64,000 nt of DNA from positions 1 through 64,000 of the forward strand of contig NZ_JAGGOS010000043.1 in assembly GCF_018614205.1 (NCBI RefSeq), read 5' to 3'. This DNA comes from Streptomyces sp. ISL-36 (GTDB lineage Bacteria > Actinomycetota > Actinomycetes > Streptomycetales > Streptomycetaceae). Below, in pieces: positions 33,552 to 41,064 of the stretch. The notes under the pieces are model-generated. The model had not been told where the DNA came from. It ran no database searches and worked only from the letters and a program-made list of their open reading frames with translations. The translations under genes were made by a program, and so were the position numbers. Position 1 is the stretch's first letter. Every line of letters starts with the position of its first letter.

Positions 33552-35405
33552 GTGGAGCCATTGAACGCGGAAGACCCGGTCAGCATCGGTCCGTTCCGCC
33601 TGCTCGGCCGACTCGGCGTCGGCGGGATGGGCCGGGTGTTCCTGGCGCGTTCGTCGGGCGGCCGGACGGTCGCGGTGAAGGTCGTGCACACGGAGCTGGC
33701 GGCGCAGGACGAGTTCCGGCGCCGGTTCGCCCGTGAGGTCGCCGCCCTGGAGCGGGTCGGCGGCACGGGCACGGCCCCGGTGCTCGGTTCCGACACGGCG
33801 GCCGAAGCACCCTGGGTGGCCATCGGCTACGTCGCCGGACCGTCGCTGCGGGCCGTGGTGGGCGACGAGTTCGGGCCGCTGCCCGCCACGACCGTACGGG
33901 CGCTGGCGGCCGGACTCGCGGCGGCACTCACCTATGTACACCAGGCCGGGCTCGTCCACCGCGACCTCAAGCCCTCCAATGTCCTGCTGACGGTCGACGG
34001 CCCCCGGATCATCGACTTCGGCATCGCCCGCGCCGTCGACACCGTCACCGACGGCGGGCTGACCAGCACCGGCGCGGTGGTCGGCTCCCCCGGCTTCATG
34101 TCCCCGGAGCAGGTCCGGGGCGAGAAACTGACTCCGGCCTCGGACATCTTCTGCCTCGGCTCGGTCCTCGTGTACGCGGCGACCGGCCGCTCCCCGTTCG
34201 GTACGGCGGACAGCGGCGTCCACGCCACGATGTTCCGCATCGCCCACGACGAGCCCGACCTGACCGGCCTCGCGCCCGAGCTCAGCGGTCTGGTACGGGC
34301 CTGTCTCGCCAAGGACCCCGCCGCCCGGCCCTCTGCGGGCGAGCTCGTCGCGGCGATCACCGTCCCCGACCCGTGGCTGCCGGCCGAGGTCCTGACCCGC
34401 CTCGGCCGCCACGCGGCCCAGCTCCTGGAGGCGGAGGCCGCGGCGGAGGCGACCAGCGCCGACGCGGCGGGCGGCGACCCCACACCCGTACCGGCCCCGA
34501 AGCCGCCCCGGCCGCGCCGCACCGGGCTGATCGCGGCCGCCGCCGCGCTCGCCATGGCCGTGGCGGCCTCTGTGACGTACGTCTTCTGGCCGGACCCCTC
34601 CACGGGCACCGACGAGCAGAAGAACCGCCCCCGCGGCCAGACCGGTGACGTGTCGGCACGCCCGGCCGGGATCGTCCCCGCCGCGTTCATCGGGGCCTGG
34701 GAGGGCGTCCAGCGCGGTTCCTCCGACCATCCCCGGGAGACGGCCCGGATCGAGATCAGCCAGGGGGCGGCCGGCGCGAAGACCGCCGTCTACGTCCAGG
34801 TGAACGACGAGCGGCTCTGCATGGGGCGCTCCCGCCTCGTGTCGGCCGACGAGGACAAGGTGGTCCTGGGCGAGTCCGACGTGACCACCAGCATCCCCGC
34901 CCAGCGCTGCGTCCCGGCCGCCCATCAGACGCTCACCCTGCGCTCCCCCGACGTCCTGGAGTGGACCTCGGGGGCCGCGAAGGCCACCTTCCGCAAGGCG
35001 CGGACCGGCGCGAACATCGTGCCGACGGCGTTCGTCGGCTCCTGGAAGACGGAACCCGACCCCGAGGTCTTCGGCCCCGACGTCGACCGCTACACCGACG
35101 AGGTGACGATCACCCAGGGCCCGATCGGCGCCCCCCTGATCAGTTTCCTGCGCGGCTTCCCCCGCCAGGACGACGAGGGCAACGCCACCGCCGACTCCGT
35201 CAGCTGCACCTCGACGGCCCTCCTCGCCGGCGCAGGCACCCCGCTGATCATCGGCCCTACGACCTCCGACCCGGAATCCTCCGACCGCGACTGCGAAGCC
35301 ACCGGCACGTCCGGCTACCTGATCATCGACCGCTTCGAGGGCCGCGAGCGCCTGCGCCTCTACCCGATGGCCGACGCGGAGCCCGGCGAGTACTACCGCC
35401 GCTGA
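33552..35405 (+). CDS. Ser/Thr protein kinase with duplicated extracellular domain
   Basis: A 617-residue transmembrane kinase. The kinase domain (about residues 10-275) has RLGVGGMGRVFLA, VAVKVV, HRDLKPSNVLL, IDFGIAR and SPEQVRGEKL. A Pro/Ala linker and a membrane segment (TGLIAAAAALAMAVAASVTYVF) follow. The extracellular part of about 245 residues contains two related domains that start IVPAAFIGAWEG and IVPTAFVGSWKT; each has Cys residues and a beta-rich pattern. It probably senses an extracellular ligand or cell-wall state. The GTG at 33552 was chosen because VEPLNAEDPVSIGPFRLLGR is the usual kinase N-terminus. Confidence 0.9.
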   Translation: MEPLNAEDPVSIGPFRLLGRLGVGGMGRVFLARSSGGRTVAVKVVHTELAAQDEFRRRFAREVAALERVGGTGTAPVLGSDTAAEAPWVAIGYVAGPSLRAVVGDEFGPLPATTVRALAAGLAAALTYVHQAGLVHRDLKPSNVLLTVDGPRIIDFGIARAVDTVTDGGLTSTGAVVGSPGFMSPEQVRGEKLTPASDIFCLGSVLVYAATGRSPFGTADSGVHATMFRIAHDEPDLTGLAPELSGLVRACLAKDPAARPSAGELVAAITVPDPWLPAEVLTRLGRHAAQLLEAEAAAEATSADAAGGDPTPVPAPKPPRPRRTGLIAAAAALAMAVAASVTYVFWPDPSTGTDEQKNRPRGQTGDVSARPAGIVPAAFIGAWEGVQRGSSDHPRETARIEISQGAAGAKTAVYVQVNDERLCMGRSRLVSADEDKVVLGESDVTTSIPAQRCVPAAHQTLTLRSPDVLEWTSGAAKATFRKARTGANIVPTAFVGSWKTEPDPEVFGPDVDRYTDEVTITQGPIGAPLISFLRGFPRQDDEGNATADSVSCTSTALLAGAGTPLIIGPTTSDPESSDRDCEATGTSGYLIIDRFEGRERLRLYPMADAEPGEYYRR

Positions 35406-35408
35406 GGA

Positions 35409-35463
35409 GTGTCCGCAAAGCACCGCCGTCCGCCCGAAGGGCGGGGCGAGGGTTTACGGACAC
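35409..35463. terminator. Nested bidirectional terminator
   Basis: Outer arms GTGTCCGCAAA and TTTACGGACAC (one mismatch) enclose an inner CCGCCC-GAA-GGGCGG hairpin, between convergent genes. Confidence 0.65.
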
Positions 35464-35466
35464 GAC

Positions 35467-35802
35467 CTAGGCTCCCAGCAGTTCGAGGAGGGCGCGGACG
35501 GAGTCGAGGACGGGCTGGCCGATCGCGCCCGCCGTCGCCGCGATGCCCGCGACCGCCATGAGGGCGCGGTGGCGTTCCCTCGGCGGTACGTCGGCGGCGG
35601 GGGCGAGGGCCGGGAGCGCCTCGTCGATGGACTGGGCCGCGAGCGGAGGCACCTGGGCGCGCAGGTCCTGGAGGAGCCGGAGCAGTTCCTGGACGGCCGA
35701 GTCCAGGGTCGGGGAGGGTGTCGTCCCGTAGTTGACGATGCCCTGGTTCCCCTGACCTCCGTACATGTTGACGGTGGGCCCGTAGTAGTGGTCGCCGCTC
35801 AT
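35467..35802 (-). CDS. Small helical protein with N-terminal VNMYGG motif
   Basis: A 111-residue protein. The N-terminus reads MSGDHYYGPTVNMYGGQGNQ then GIVNYG, a Gly/Asn-rich motif that recurs almost unchanged at the C-terminus of the upstream membrane protein. The remainder is predicted helical (LDSAVQELLRLLQDLRAQVP; a second Ala-rich hydrophobic segment AVAGIAATAGAIGQPVLDSV). No catalytic domain is visible. Its ATG overlaps the TGA of the upstream gene (ATGA, 35799-35802), so both are made together. The motif resembles RHIM-like/bacterial amyloid signalling segments; this is inference from pattern only. Confidence 0.8.
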   Translation of the reverse strand: MSGDHYYGPTVNMYGGQGNQGIVNYGTTPSPTLDSAVQELLRLLQDLRAQVPPLAAQSIDEALPALAPAADVPPRERHRALMAVAGIAATAGAIGQPVLDSVRALLELLGA

Positions 35803-36419
35803 GAGTTGCTCACTCCGGTGTTGCCGTTGCCGCCGTACATGTTGACGTTGTCCCCGAAGTAGTAGTTGCTGGGGCTGATCGTCAGGGTCTCCACCCGTAC
35901 CTGGAACTCCGCCTCCGGATTCTCGATCGCGTGGGCGATGGAGCGGACGAGTTCGTGCAGCTGGCCCGGGTTCCGGGAGGTGACCAGGGCGATCGAGGGG
36001 CCGGAGGTCTCGCAGGCGAGGACGAAGTGGGACTTCGCGATGAGTACGGAGATCATGTCCCCGACGGCGTAGAGCAGGAAGCCGACGGCGCAGACCCAGA
36101 CGAAGTCGAGAACCCCCTCGCCGTCACCGGAGTCGAAGCGCGAGATCGCGGCGATCAGGCTGAGACCGATCGCCGTGAGGACCGTGAACGCGATCCTTTT
36201 CAGACAGCGGACGACGGCGTCCTTGCGCCGCGGGTGCAGCATGAAGGTGTAGACGCGGGCGATGTTCTGCAGCGGGTAGCAGGCTCCGCCGACCCAGAGC
36301 AGCCGCTTGCTGACCCGCACGTCGATACCGCTCACGTACCCGGCCGCCGGAGCGGGCGGAGCATGAGGCGGTGGCGGTGGCGGTGGTGGCGGCAGCGGTG
36401 TCCCTGTGGTCTCGTCCAT
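35799..36419 (-). CDS. Two-TM membrane protein (DUF6232-like) with C-terminal VNMYGG motif
   Basis: A 206-residue protein. It has an oligo-proline N-terminus, a DUF6232-like segment (GIDVRVSKRLLWVGGACYPL then QNIARV), two membrane helices (about residues 70-88 and 102-124), and a cytoplasmic domain with SKSHFVLACETSGPSIALVT-like strands. It ends YYFGDNVNMYGGNGNTGVSN, matching the start of the next gene's product. GGGGGAG immediately upstream supports the ATG at 36419. It lies 83 bp beyond the LysR gene's stop on the same strand. A membrane sensor handing a signal to the soluble partner is a reasonable hypothesis. Confidence 0.8.
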   Translation of the reverse strand: MDETTGTPLPPPPPPPPPHAPPAPAAGYVSGIDVRVSKRLLWVGGACYPLQNIARVYTFMLHPRRKDAVVRCLKRIAFTVLTAIGLSLIAAISRFDSGDGEGVLDFVWVCAVGFLLYAVGDMISVLIAKSHFVLACETSGPSIALVTSRNPGQLHELVRSIAHAIENPEAEFQVRVETLTISPSNYYFGDNVNMYGGNGNTGVSNS

Positions 36420-36502
36420 CTCTCCCCCTGACGTGGGCCCTTGTCACGCGATGAAGAGCCATTAAGCACGCGCCCCACCGACACCACAAGCCGGTTGGCG
36501 GC

Positions 36503-37393
36503 TCAGGAGCGGGTTTCGGCCGCGGCCTTCGCGTAGGCGCGGACGAGTCCACGGGTGTCGTCGGCGCGCCAGGCGAGAGCGAACCGGGTCGGTGTCAGGC
36601 CGTGGACGGGCAGGGTGACGACCCCGCCCCTGGTGAGCAGCGGCGCGTTGCCCGCGGCCACCAGACAGACGCCGAGGCCGTCGACGAGTGCCTCGTACGT
36701 CTCGTCCGTACTGGCGATTTCGGCGCCGACCACCGGGGGGCGCCCGTCGCGGGCGTCGAGGGCCAGCCAGTGGTCGCGCAGTTCGGGGGTGGCCGCCGGG
36801 AGGGCGAGGAACGGCTCGTCGAGCAGCTCGGCGAAGTCGACGCTCTCGCGGCCGGCCAGCGGGTGGGTCTCGGGCAGCGCGACCAGCCGTGGTTCGGTGG
36901 CGACCACCACCCAGCGGTACCGCTCGGATCCGGCCAACGGCAGCCAGACGAAGGCGACATCGCTCGTCCCGTCGGCGAGACCGGCCGTCGGGTCCTCCCA
37001 GCCCACCTGGCGCAGCTTCAGCCGGGCTCCGGGATGCGCCTCGGTGAAGCGGGAGCGGATCGCGGGCAGCAGACCGCCCCGGCCGGGGCTCGTACTCATC
37101 CCGACGACCAGCGTGCTGCTCGCGGCCTCCTTGGCGCCGCGGACCACGGCCCAGGCCTCCTCCCCCGCGGCGAGCACCGCGCGGGCGTGCGGCAGCAGGG
37201 CCGTACCGACCGGGGTCAGACGCACGCCCTGCCGGTCGCGGTCGAAGAGCACCACGCCGAGCTGCCGCTCCAGGGCCCTGATCTGCTTGCTGAGCGCCGG
37301 CTGGGAGACGTAGAGCCGCTCGGCGGCCCGGGTGAAGTGGAGCTCCTCGGCCACGGCGACGAAGTACCTCAGGTCCCGCCCGTGCACGTCCAT
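36503..37393 (-). CDS. LysR-family transcriptional regulator
   Basis: A 296-residue LTTR. The helix-turn-helix is FTRAAERLYVSQPALSKQIR within residues 1-60, and a periplasmic-binding-like effector domain follows (LVVGMSTSPGRGGLLPAIRS onward). The ATG at 37393 is inside an ATAACC-N3-GGTTAT palindrome, a T-N11-A LysR box, so autoregulation is likely. It is divergent from a short-chain dehydrogenase, its probable target. Confidence 0.92.
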   Translation of the reverse strand: MDVHGRDLRYFVAVAEELHFTRAAERLYVSQPALSKQIRALERQLGVVLFDRDRQGVRLTPVGTALLPHARAVLAAGEEAWAVVRGAKEAASSTLVVGMSTSPGRGGLLPAIRSRFTEAHPGARLKLRQVGWEDPTAGLADGTSDVAFVWLPLAGSERYRWVVVATEPRLVALPETHPLAGRESVDFAELLDEPFLALPAATPELRDHWLALDARDGRPPVVGAEIASTDETYEALVDGLGVCLVAAGNAPLLTRGGVVTLPVHGLTPTRFALAWRADDTRGLVRAYAKAAAETRS

Positions 37394-37406
37394 AACCATG
37401 GGTTAT
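37392..37406. promoter_or_regulatory. LysR-type operator (T-N11-A)
   Basis: ATAACC (37392-37397), ATG, GGTTAT (37401-37406): perfect 6-bp arms around 3 nt, overlapping the LysR start codon and 80 bp upstream of the SDR gene. Confidence 0.65.
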
Positions 37407-37486
37407 CACGATGAACCTTGGACGGGCAACACCCTTGTCCCGCACGCTTGTTGTGACACCGCGAGAACGAACGAGGGAGTACGGGC

Positions 37487-38317
37487 ATGAGCAAGGTCTG
37501 GCTGATCACCGGCGCGAACAGCGGCTTCGGACGCGCCTTCGCCGAGGCCGCCGTCGGGGCCGGCGATGTCGTCGTGGCCGCCGCCCGCCGCGTGGGGACG
37601 CTGGACGACCTGGTGGCCGCCCACCCCGACCAGGTCGAGGCTGTCGCCCTCGACGTCACCGACACGGCGGCGATCGACGCGGTCGTGGGTGACATCGCGG
37701 CGCGCCACGGCCGTATCGACGTCCTGGTGAACAACGCCGGCCGCACCCACGTCGGTTCGGTCGAGGAGACCGGCGACGCCGAGCTGCGCTCGCTGTTCGA
37801 CGTGCACGTCTTCGGCCCGGCGGCGCTGACCCGCGCGGTCCTGCCGCACATGCGGGCGCGCCGCTCGGGGGCGATCGTGCAGCTCAGCAGCGTGGGCGGG
37901 CAGATGTCGATGGCTGGTTTCGGTGCCTACAGCGCCACCAAGTTCGCCCTGGAGGGGATGTCGGAGGCGCTGGCCGCCGAGGTGCGCCCGCTCGGCATCG
38001 ACGTCCTGATCGTGGAGCCGGGCGCCTTCCGTACGAGCCTGTTCGGCAACCACAGCCTGAGCGAGGACGGGATCGCCGACTACGCGGACACGGTGGGTGC
38101 GACCCGCCGCTACGTGGAGACCGGCAGCGGCACCCAGGCCGGCGACCCCGCGAAGGCGGCGGCGGCGGTCCTGGCGGCCCTCGACGCGGAGGAGACGCCG
38201 CTGCGGCTCGCACTCGGCGAGGACTCGATCGACACGATCTACGCGCACCTGGAGCAGGTCCGCGGGGACCTCGCGGCCTGGGAGAAGGTCGGCCGGAACA
38301 CCCAGCTGGACGCCTGA
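37487..38317 (+). CDS. Short-chain dehydrogenase/reductase
   Basis: A 276-residue classical SDR. The cofactor motif TGANSGFG is at residues 8-15, followed by VLVNNAGRTHVGS, catalytic Ser in IVQLSSVGGQ, YSATK with catalytic Tyr/Lys, and VEPGAFRT. GAGGGAG lies upstream of the ATG. Substrate unknown. Divergent from the LysR regulator across a shared operator, so probably induced by that regulator's ligand. A perfect 17-bp hairpin follows. Confidence 0.92.
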   Translation: MSKVWLITGANSGFGRAFAEAAVGAGDVVVAAARRVGTLDDLVAAHPDQVEAVALDVTDTAAIDAVVGDIAARHGRIDVLVNNAGRTHVGSVEETGDAELRSLFDVHVFGPAALTRAVLPHMRARRSGAIVQLSSVGGQMSMAGFGAYSATKFALEGMSEALAAEVRPLGIDVLIVEPGAFRTSLFGNHSLSEDGIADYADTVGATRRYVETGSGTQAGDPAKAAAAVLAALDAEETPLRLALGEDSIDTIYAHLEQVRGDLAAWEKVGRNTQLDA

Positions 38318-38325
38318 CGACGAGC

Positions 38326-38364
38326 AAGGGCCCGCACCCCGGGAAGACCGGGGTGCGGGCCCTT
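38326..38364. terminator. Bidirectional terminator, 17-bp perfect stem
   Basis: AAGGGCCCGCACCCCGG, loop GAAGA, then the exact complement, between the SDR gene (+) and purA (-). Confidence 0.88.
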
Positions 38365-38396
38365 CCACGTCACCGCCTGCGGGAACGCGTCACCGC

Positions 38397-39680
38397 TTAC
38401 AGGAACGAGTTGATCTCGATCGTCTCGGTCCGGCCGGGGCCGACGCCGATCGCGGAGATCGGAGCGCCCGACATCTCCTCCAGGGCCTTCACGTACGCCT
38501 GCGCGTTCTTCGGCAGGTCGGCGAAGGTCTTGGCCTTGCTGATGTCCTCGGACCAGCCCGGGAGCATCTCGTAGACCGGCTTCGCGTGGTGGAAGTCCGT
38601 CTGCGAGTACGGCAGCTCCTCGACGCGCTTGCCGTCGATCTCGTACGCGACACAGACCGGGATCTGCTCCCAGCCCGTCAGCACGTCGAGCTTGGTGAGG
38701 AAGAAGTCGGTCAGCCCGTTGACGCGGGTCGCGTAGCGGGCGATGACCGCGTCGAACCAGCCGCAGCGACGGTCACGGCCGGTGGTGACACCGCGCTCGC
38801 CGCCGATGCGGCGCAGCGCCTCGCCGTCCTCGTCGAACAGCTCCGTCGGGAACGGGCCGGCGCCGACGCGGGTGGTGTACGCCTTGAGGATGCCGATGAC
38901 CCGGCTGATCTTCGTCGGGCCCACACCGGCGCCGGTGCAGGCGCCGCCCGCGGTCGGGTTCGAGGAGGTGACGAAGGGGTATGTGCCGTGGTCGACGTCG
39001 AGCAGGGTGCCCTGGCCGCCCTCGAAGAGCACGACCTTGTCGTCGTCCAGCGCCTGGTTGAGGATCAGGGTGGTGTCGGCGACGTACGGCTTGATCTGCT
39101 CCGCGTACTGGAGCATCTCCTCGACGATCTGGGCGGCGTCGATCGCGCGGCGGTTGTACAGCTTGGCGAGGAGCTGGTTCTTGCCCTCCAGCGCCGCCTC
39201 GACCTTCTGGTTGAGGATCGACTCGTCGTACAGGTCCTGGACCCGGATGCCGACGCGGTTGATCTTGTCCGCGTAGGTCGGGCCGATACCGCGGCCGGTC
39301 GTGCCGATCTTGCGCTTCCCGAGGAACCGTTCCGTCACCTTGTCGAGTGTGACGTTGTACGGCGTGATGAGATGCGCGTTGCCGCTGATGAGGAGCTTGG
39401 ACGTGTCGACGCCGCGCTCGTTCAGCCCGCTCAGCTCGGAGAGCAGGACCGCCGGGTCGACGACGACACCGTTTCCGATCACCGGGGTGCACCCCGGGGA
39501 GAGGATTCCGGAAGGGAGAAGATGCAGCGCGTACTTCTGGTCGCCGACGACGACGGTGTGGCCGGCGTTGTTGCCGCCCTGGTAACGCACTACATAGTCA
39601 ACGGATCCACCGAGGAGGTCGGTGGCCTTTCCCTTGCCCTCGTCACCCCACTGAGCACCGAGCAGCACAAGTGCGGGCAC
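38397..39680 (-). CDS. purA: Adenylosuccinate synthetase
   Basis: A 427-residue enzyme of AMP synthesis (IMP + Asp + GTP to adenylosuccinate). Signatures: [19 protein letters not shown] (P-loop and catalytic Asp/His region), [47 protein letters not shown], and KLDVLTGW for guanine binding. GTG at 39680 gives the usual [12 protein letters not shown] start and length. A stem-loop lies in the upstream region. Confidence 0.97.
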   Translation of the reverse strand: MPALVLLGAQWGDEGKGKATDLLGGSVDYVVRYQGGNNAGHTVVVGDQKYALHLLPSGILSPGCTPVIGNGVVVDPAVLLSELSGLNERGVDTSKLLISGNAHLITPYNVTLDKVTERFLGKRKIGTTGRGIGPTYADKINRVGIRVQDLYDESILNQKVEAALEGKNQLLAKLYNRRAIDAAQIVEEMLQYAEQIKPYVADTTLILNQALDDDKVVLFEGGQGTLLDVDHGTYPFVTSSNPTAGGACTGAGVGPTKISRVIGILKAYTTRVGAGPFPTELFDEDGEALRRIGGERGVTTGRDRRCGWFDAVIARYATRVNGLTDFFLTKLDVLTGWEQIPVCVAYEIDGKRVEELPYSQTDFHHAKPVYEMLPGWSEDISKAKTFADLPKNAQAYVKALEEMSGAPISAIGVGPGRTETIEINSFL

Positions 39681-39760
39681 AGGCGTACACCCCTTCCGGG
39701 CGGGGCATGTCAAGGTCAGCGGGCGTCCGCCGCCTCACCGGTGTGCCCCGGAATAGACGA

Positions 39761-39788
39761 AGCCCCTGGCGCAATAGCGCAAGGGGCT
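39761..39788. other. Stem-loop in the purA / lipid-kinase divergent region
   Basis: AGCCCCT-G-GCGC-AATA-GCGC-A-AGGGGCT: two stacked stems with a symmetric G/A bulge and AATA loop, about 80 nt upstream of purA and 34 nt upstream of the divergent gene. It may be a leader structure or part of a back-to-back promoter. Confidence 0.5.
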
Positions 39789-39822
39789 CTTGCACAAAGA
39801 TGCTACCCGAGGAAGGACCGAG

Positions 39823-40620
39823 GTGTCGGCTCACGACCAGCTGCTGGTGGTCATCGACCCGGTCGCCCGCCGAAGTGACGGCGAGTCCGTACGGATCGCG
39901 AAAGATGTGCTGTGTGGGGGAGCCGAAGCGAAGATCTGCCTGCCGGACAGCCCGGAAGAATTCTCCCGGGCCCTTGCGCGGCGGGGCTCCCGGCGCCTCG
40001 TGGTGGTCGGTGACGACCGCAGTCTGCTCCGCACGGTGACGCTGCTGCACCGGGAGCGTGAGCTCGCGGACGGGGCGCTCTCCCTCGTGCCGATCGGTTC
40101 CCCGGGATCCCTGGAAGTGGCCCACGCGCTCGGCGTGCCGCAGAACGCGGTGGCGGCCGCCCGGGCGGTCCTCGACGGGGTCGTACGCCGGCGGGACCTG
40201 CTGGTCGACGACAGCGACGGGGTCGTCCTGGGCGACCTGAGCATCCCGGCGGTACGGGTCGCGGCGGCCGCACCGCCGACCGTCTGGGACACCTGCCGCT
40301 CCCTGGTCCGGACCCTGGTCCGGCCGGCCCCCGCGCCCTTCGCGGTCCGCACGCACCGGCTGCGGGTGGAGGCGGACGGCGTGCTGCTCAACGACGTGGA
40401 CGCACCGGTGGAGGGGGTGACGGTCCGCTCGCTCGACGGAGTGGCGGACATCACGGTCCATCCGCCGTCCTCGCCGGCCTTCCACACGGGCGCGCACAGC
40501 TTCACGGTCTCGGGCCCGGACTTCCGCTACCGGGCCGATTCCGTGGTCTCGGGCCCGGTCCGCCGCCGGACCTGGTCGGTCCGGCCGGAGGCGTGGGGGC
40601 TGACGCTGCCGAAACGCTAG
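39823..40620 (+). CDS. Diacylglycerol/lipid kinase-like protein with degenerate nucleotide loop
   Basis: A 265-residue protein aligning with the DAGK catalytic family: N-terminal LLVVIDPVARRSDGESVRIA, mid-region ALGVPQNAVAAARAVLDGVV, and a C-terminal beta-sandwich (FAVRTHRLRVEADGVLLNDV). The invariant GGDGT loop is replaced by VVGDDRSLLRTV, and the GxGNDFA segment by GSPGSLEVA. Phosphoryl transfer may therefore be lost or modified. The GTG at 39823 has GGAAGG upstream. Position next to purA is conserved in Streptomyces, so the protein is maintained. Confidence 0.8.
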   Translation: MSAHDQLLVVIDPVARRSDGESVRIAKDVLCGGAEAKICLPDSPEEFSRALARRGSRRLVVVGDDRSLLRTVTLLHRERELADGALSLVPIGSPGSLEVAHALGVPQNAVAAARAVLDGVVRRRDLLVDDSDGVVLGDLSIPAVRVAAAAPPTVWDTCRSLVRTLVRPAPAPFAVRTHRLRVEADGVLLNDVDAPVEGVTVRSLDGVADITVHPPSSPAFHTGAHSFTVSGPDFRYRADSVVSGPVRRRTWSVRPEAWGLTLPKR

Positions 40621-40702
40621 GCCGGGTCCCTAGGAGGCGCCCTTCGCCTCCTTGCGGGCGCGTCGGCGGTCCATCATCCCGAGCATCTCCTTCTGGAGGA
40701 AC

Positions 40703-41043
40703 TCGGTCCTCGGCGCCTCGCTGGTCCAGCTCCCCGCGATCTGGACCCTCGCGGGACTCGCCGTCCTGCTCTGGGGCGCCTTCCCCAAGGCCGCCGTCGC
40801 CGCGTGGGGCGTGGCGGGCCTGTCCCTGGCCTCGGCTGGATCGGCCCGGCGCTGGACCTGCCCCGGTCGGTCCTGAACCCCTCCCCCTTCGGCCACCTGC
40901 CGAGGCTCCCCGGCCAGGAGATGGCGTGGGGTCCGGTACTGGTCCTGACGGCCCTGGCGGTGGCGCTCGTCACGGCGGGCCTGGCGGTGGCGCTCGTCAC
41001 GGCGGGCCTGGCGGGGCTGCGGCGCCGGGACGTACTGATCTGA
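40703..41043 (+). pseudogene. C-terminal remnant of an ABC-2 type permease
   Basis: The segment reads VLGASLVQLPAIWTLAGLAV then LLWGAFPKAAVAAWGV, shifts frame at about 40830 (one C missing in GCCCTC), and continues LGWIGPALDLPRSVLNPSPF and GHLPRLPGQEMAW. It ends in a membrane stretch and LRRRDVLI with a stop at 41041-41043. This is the last quarter of a polyketide-antibiotic-exporter type ABC permease. No upstream membrane domain or ATPase gene exists, so a deletion removed the rest. The last helix contains an in-frame 27-bp duplication. Confidence 0.75.
40954..41007. repeat. 27-bp direct duplication
   Basis: Two exact adjacent 27-bp copies (40954-40980 and 40981-41007) encoding LAVALVTAG twice inside the permease remnant. 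Confidence 0.85.
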
Positions 41044-41064
41044 CGCTCCCGGGGCGGGGGAAGG

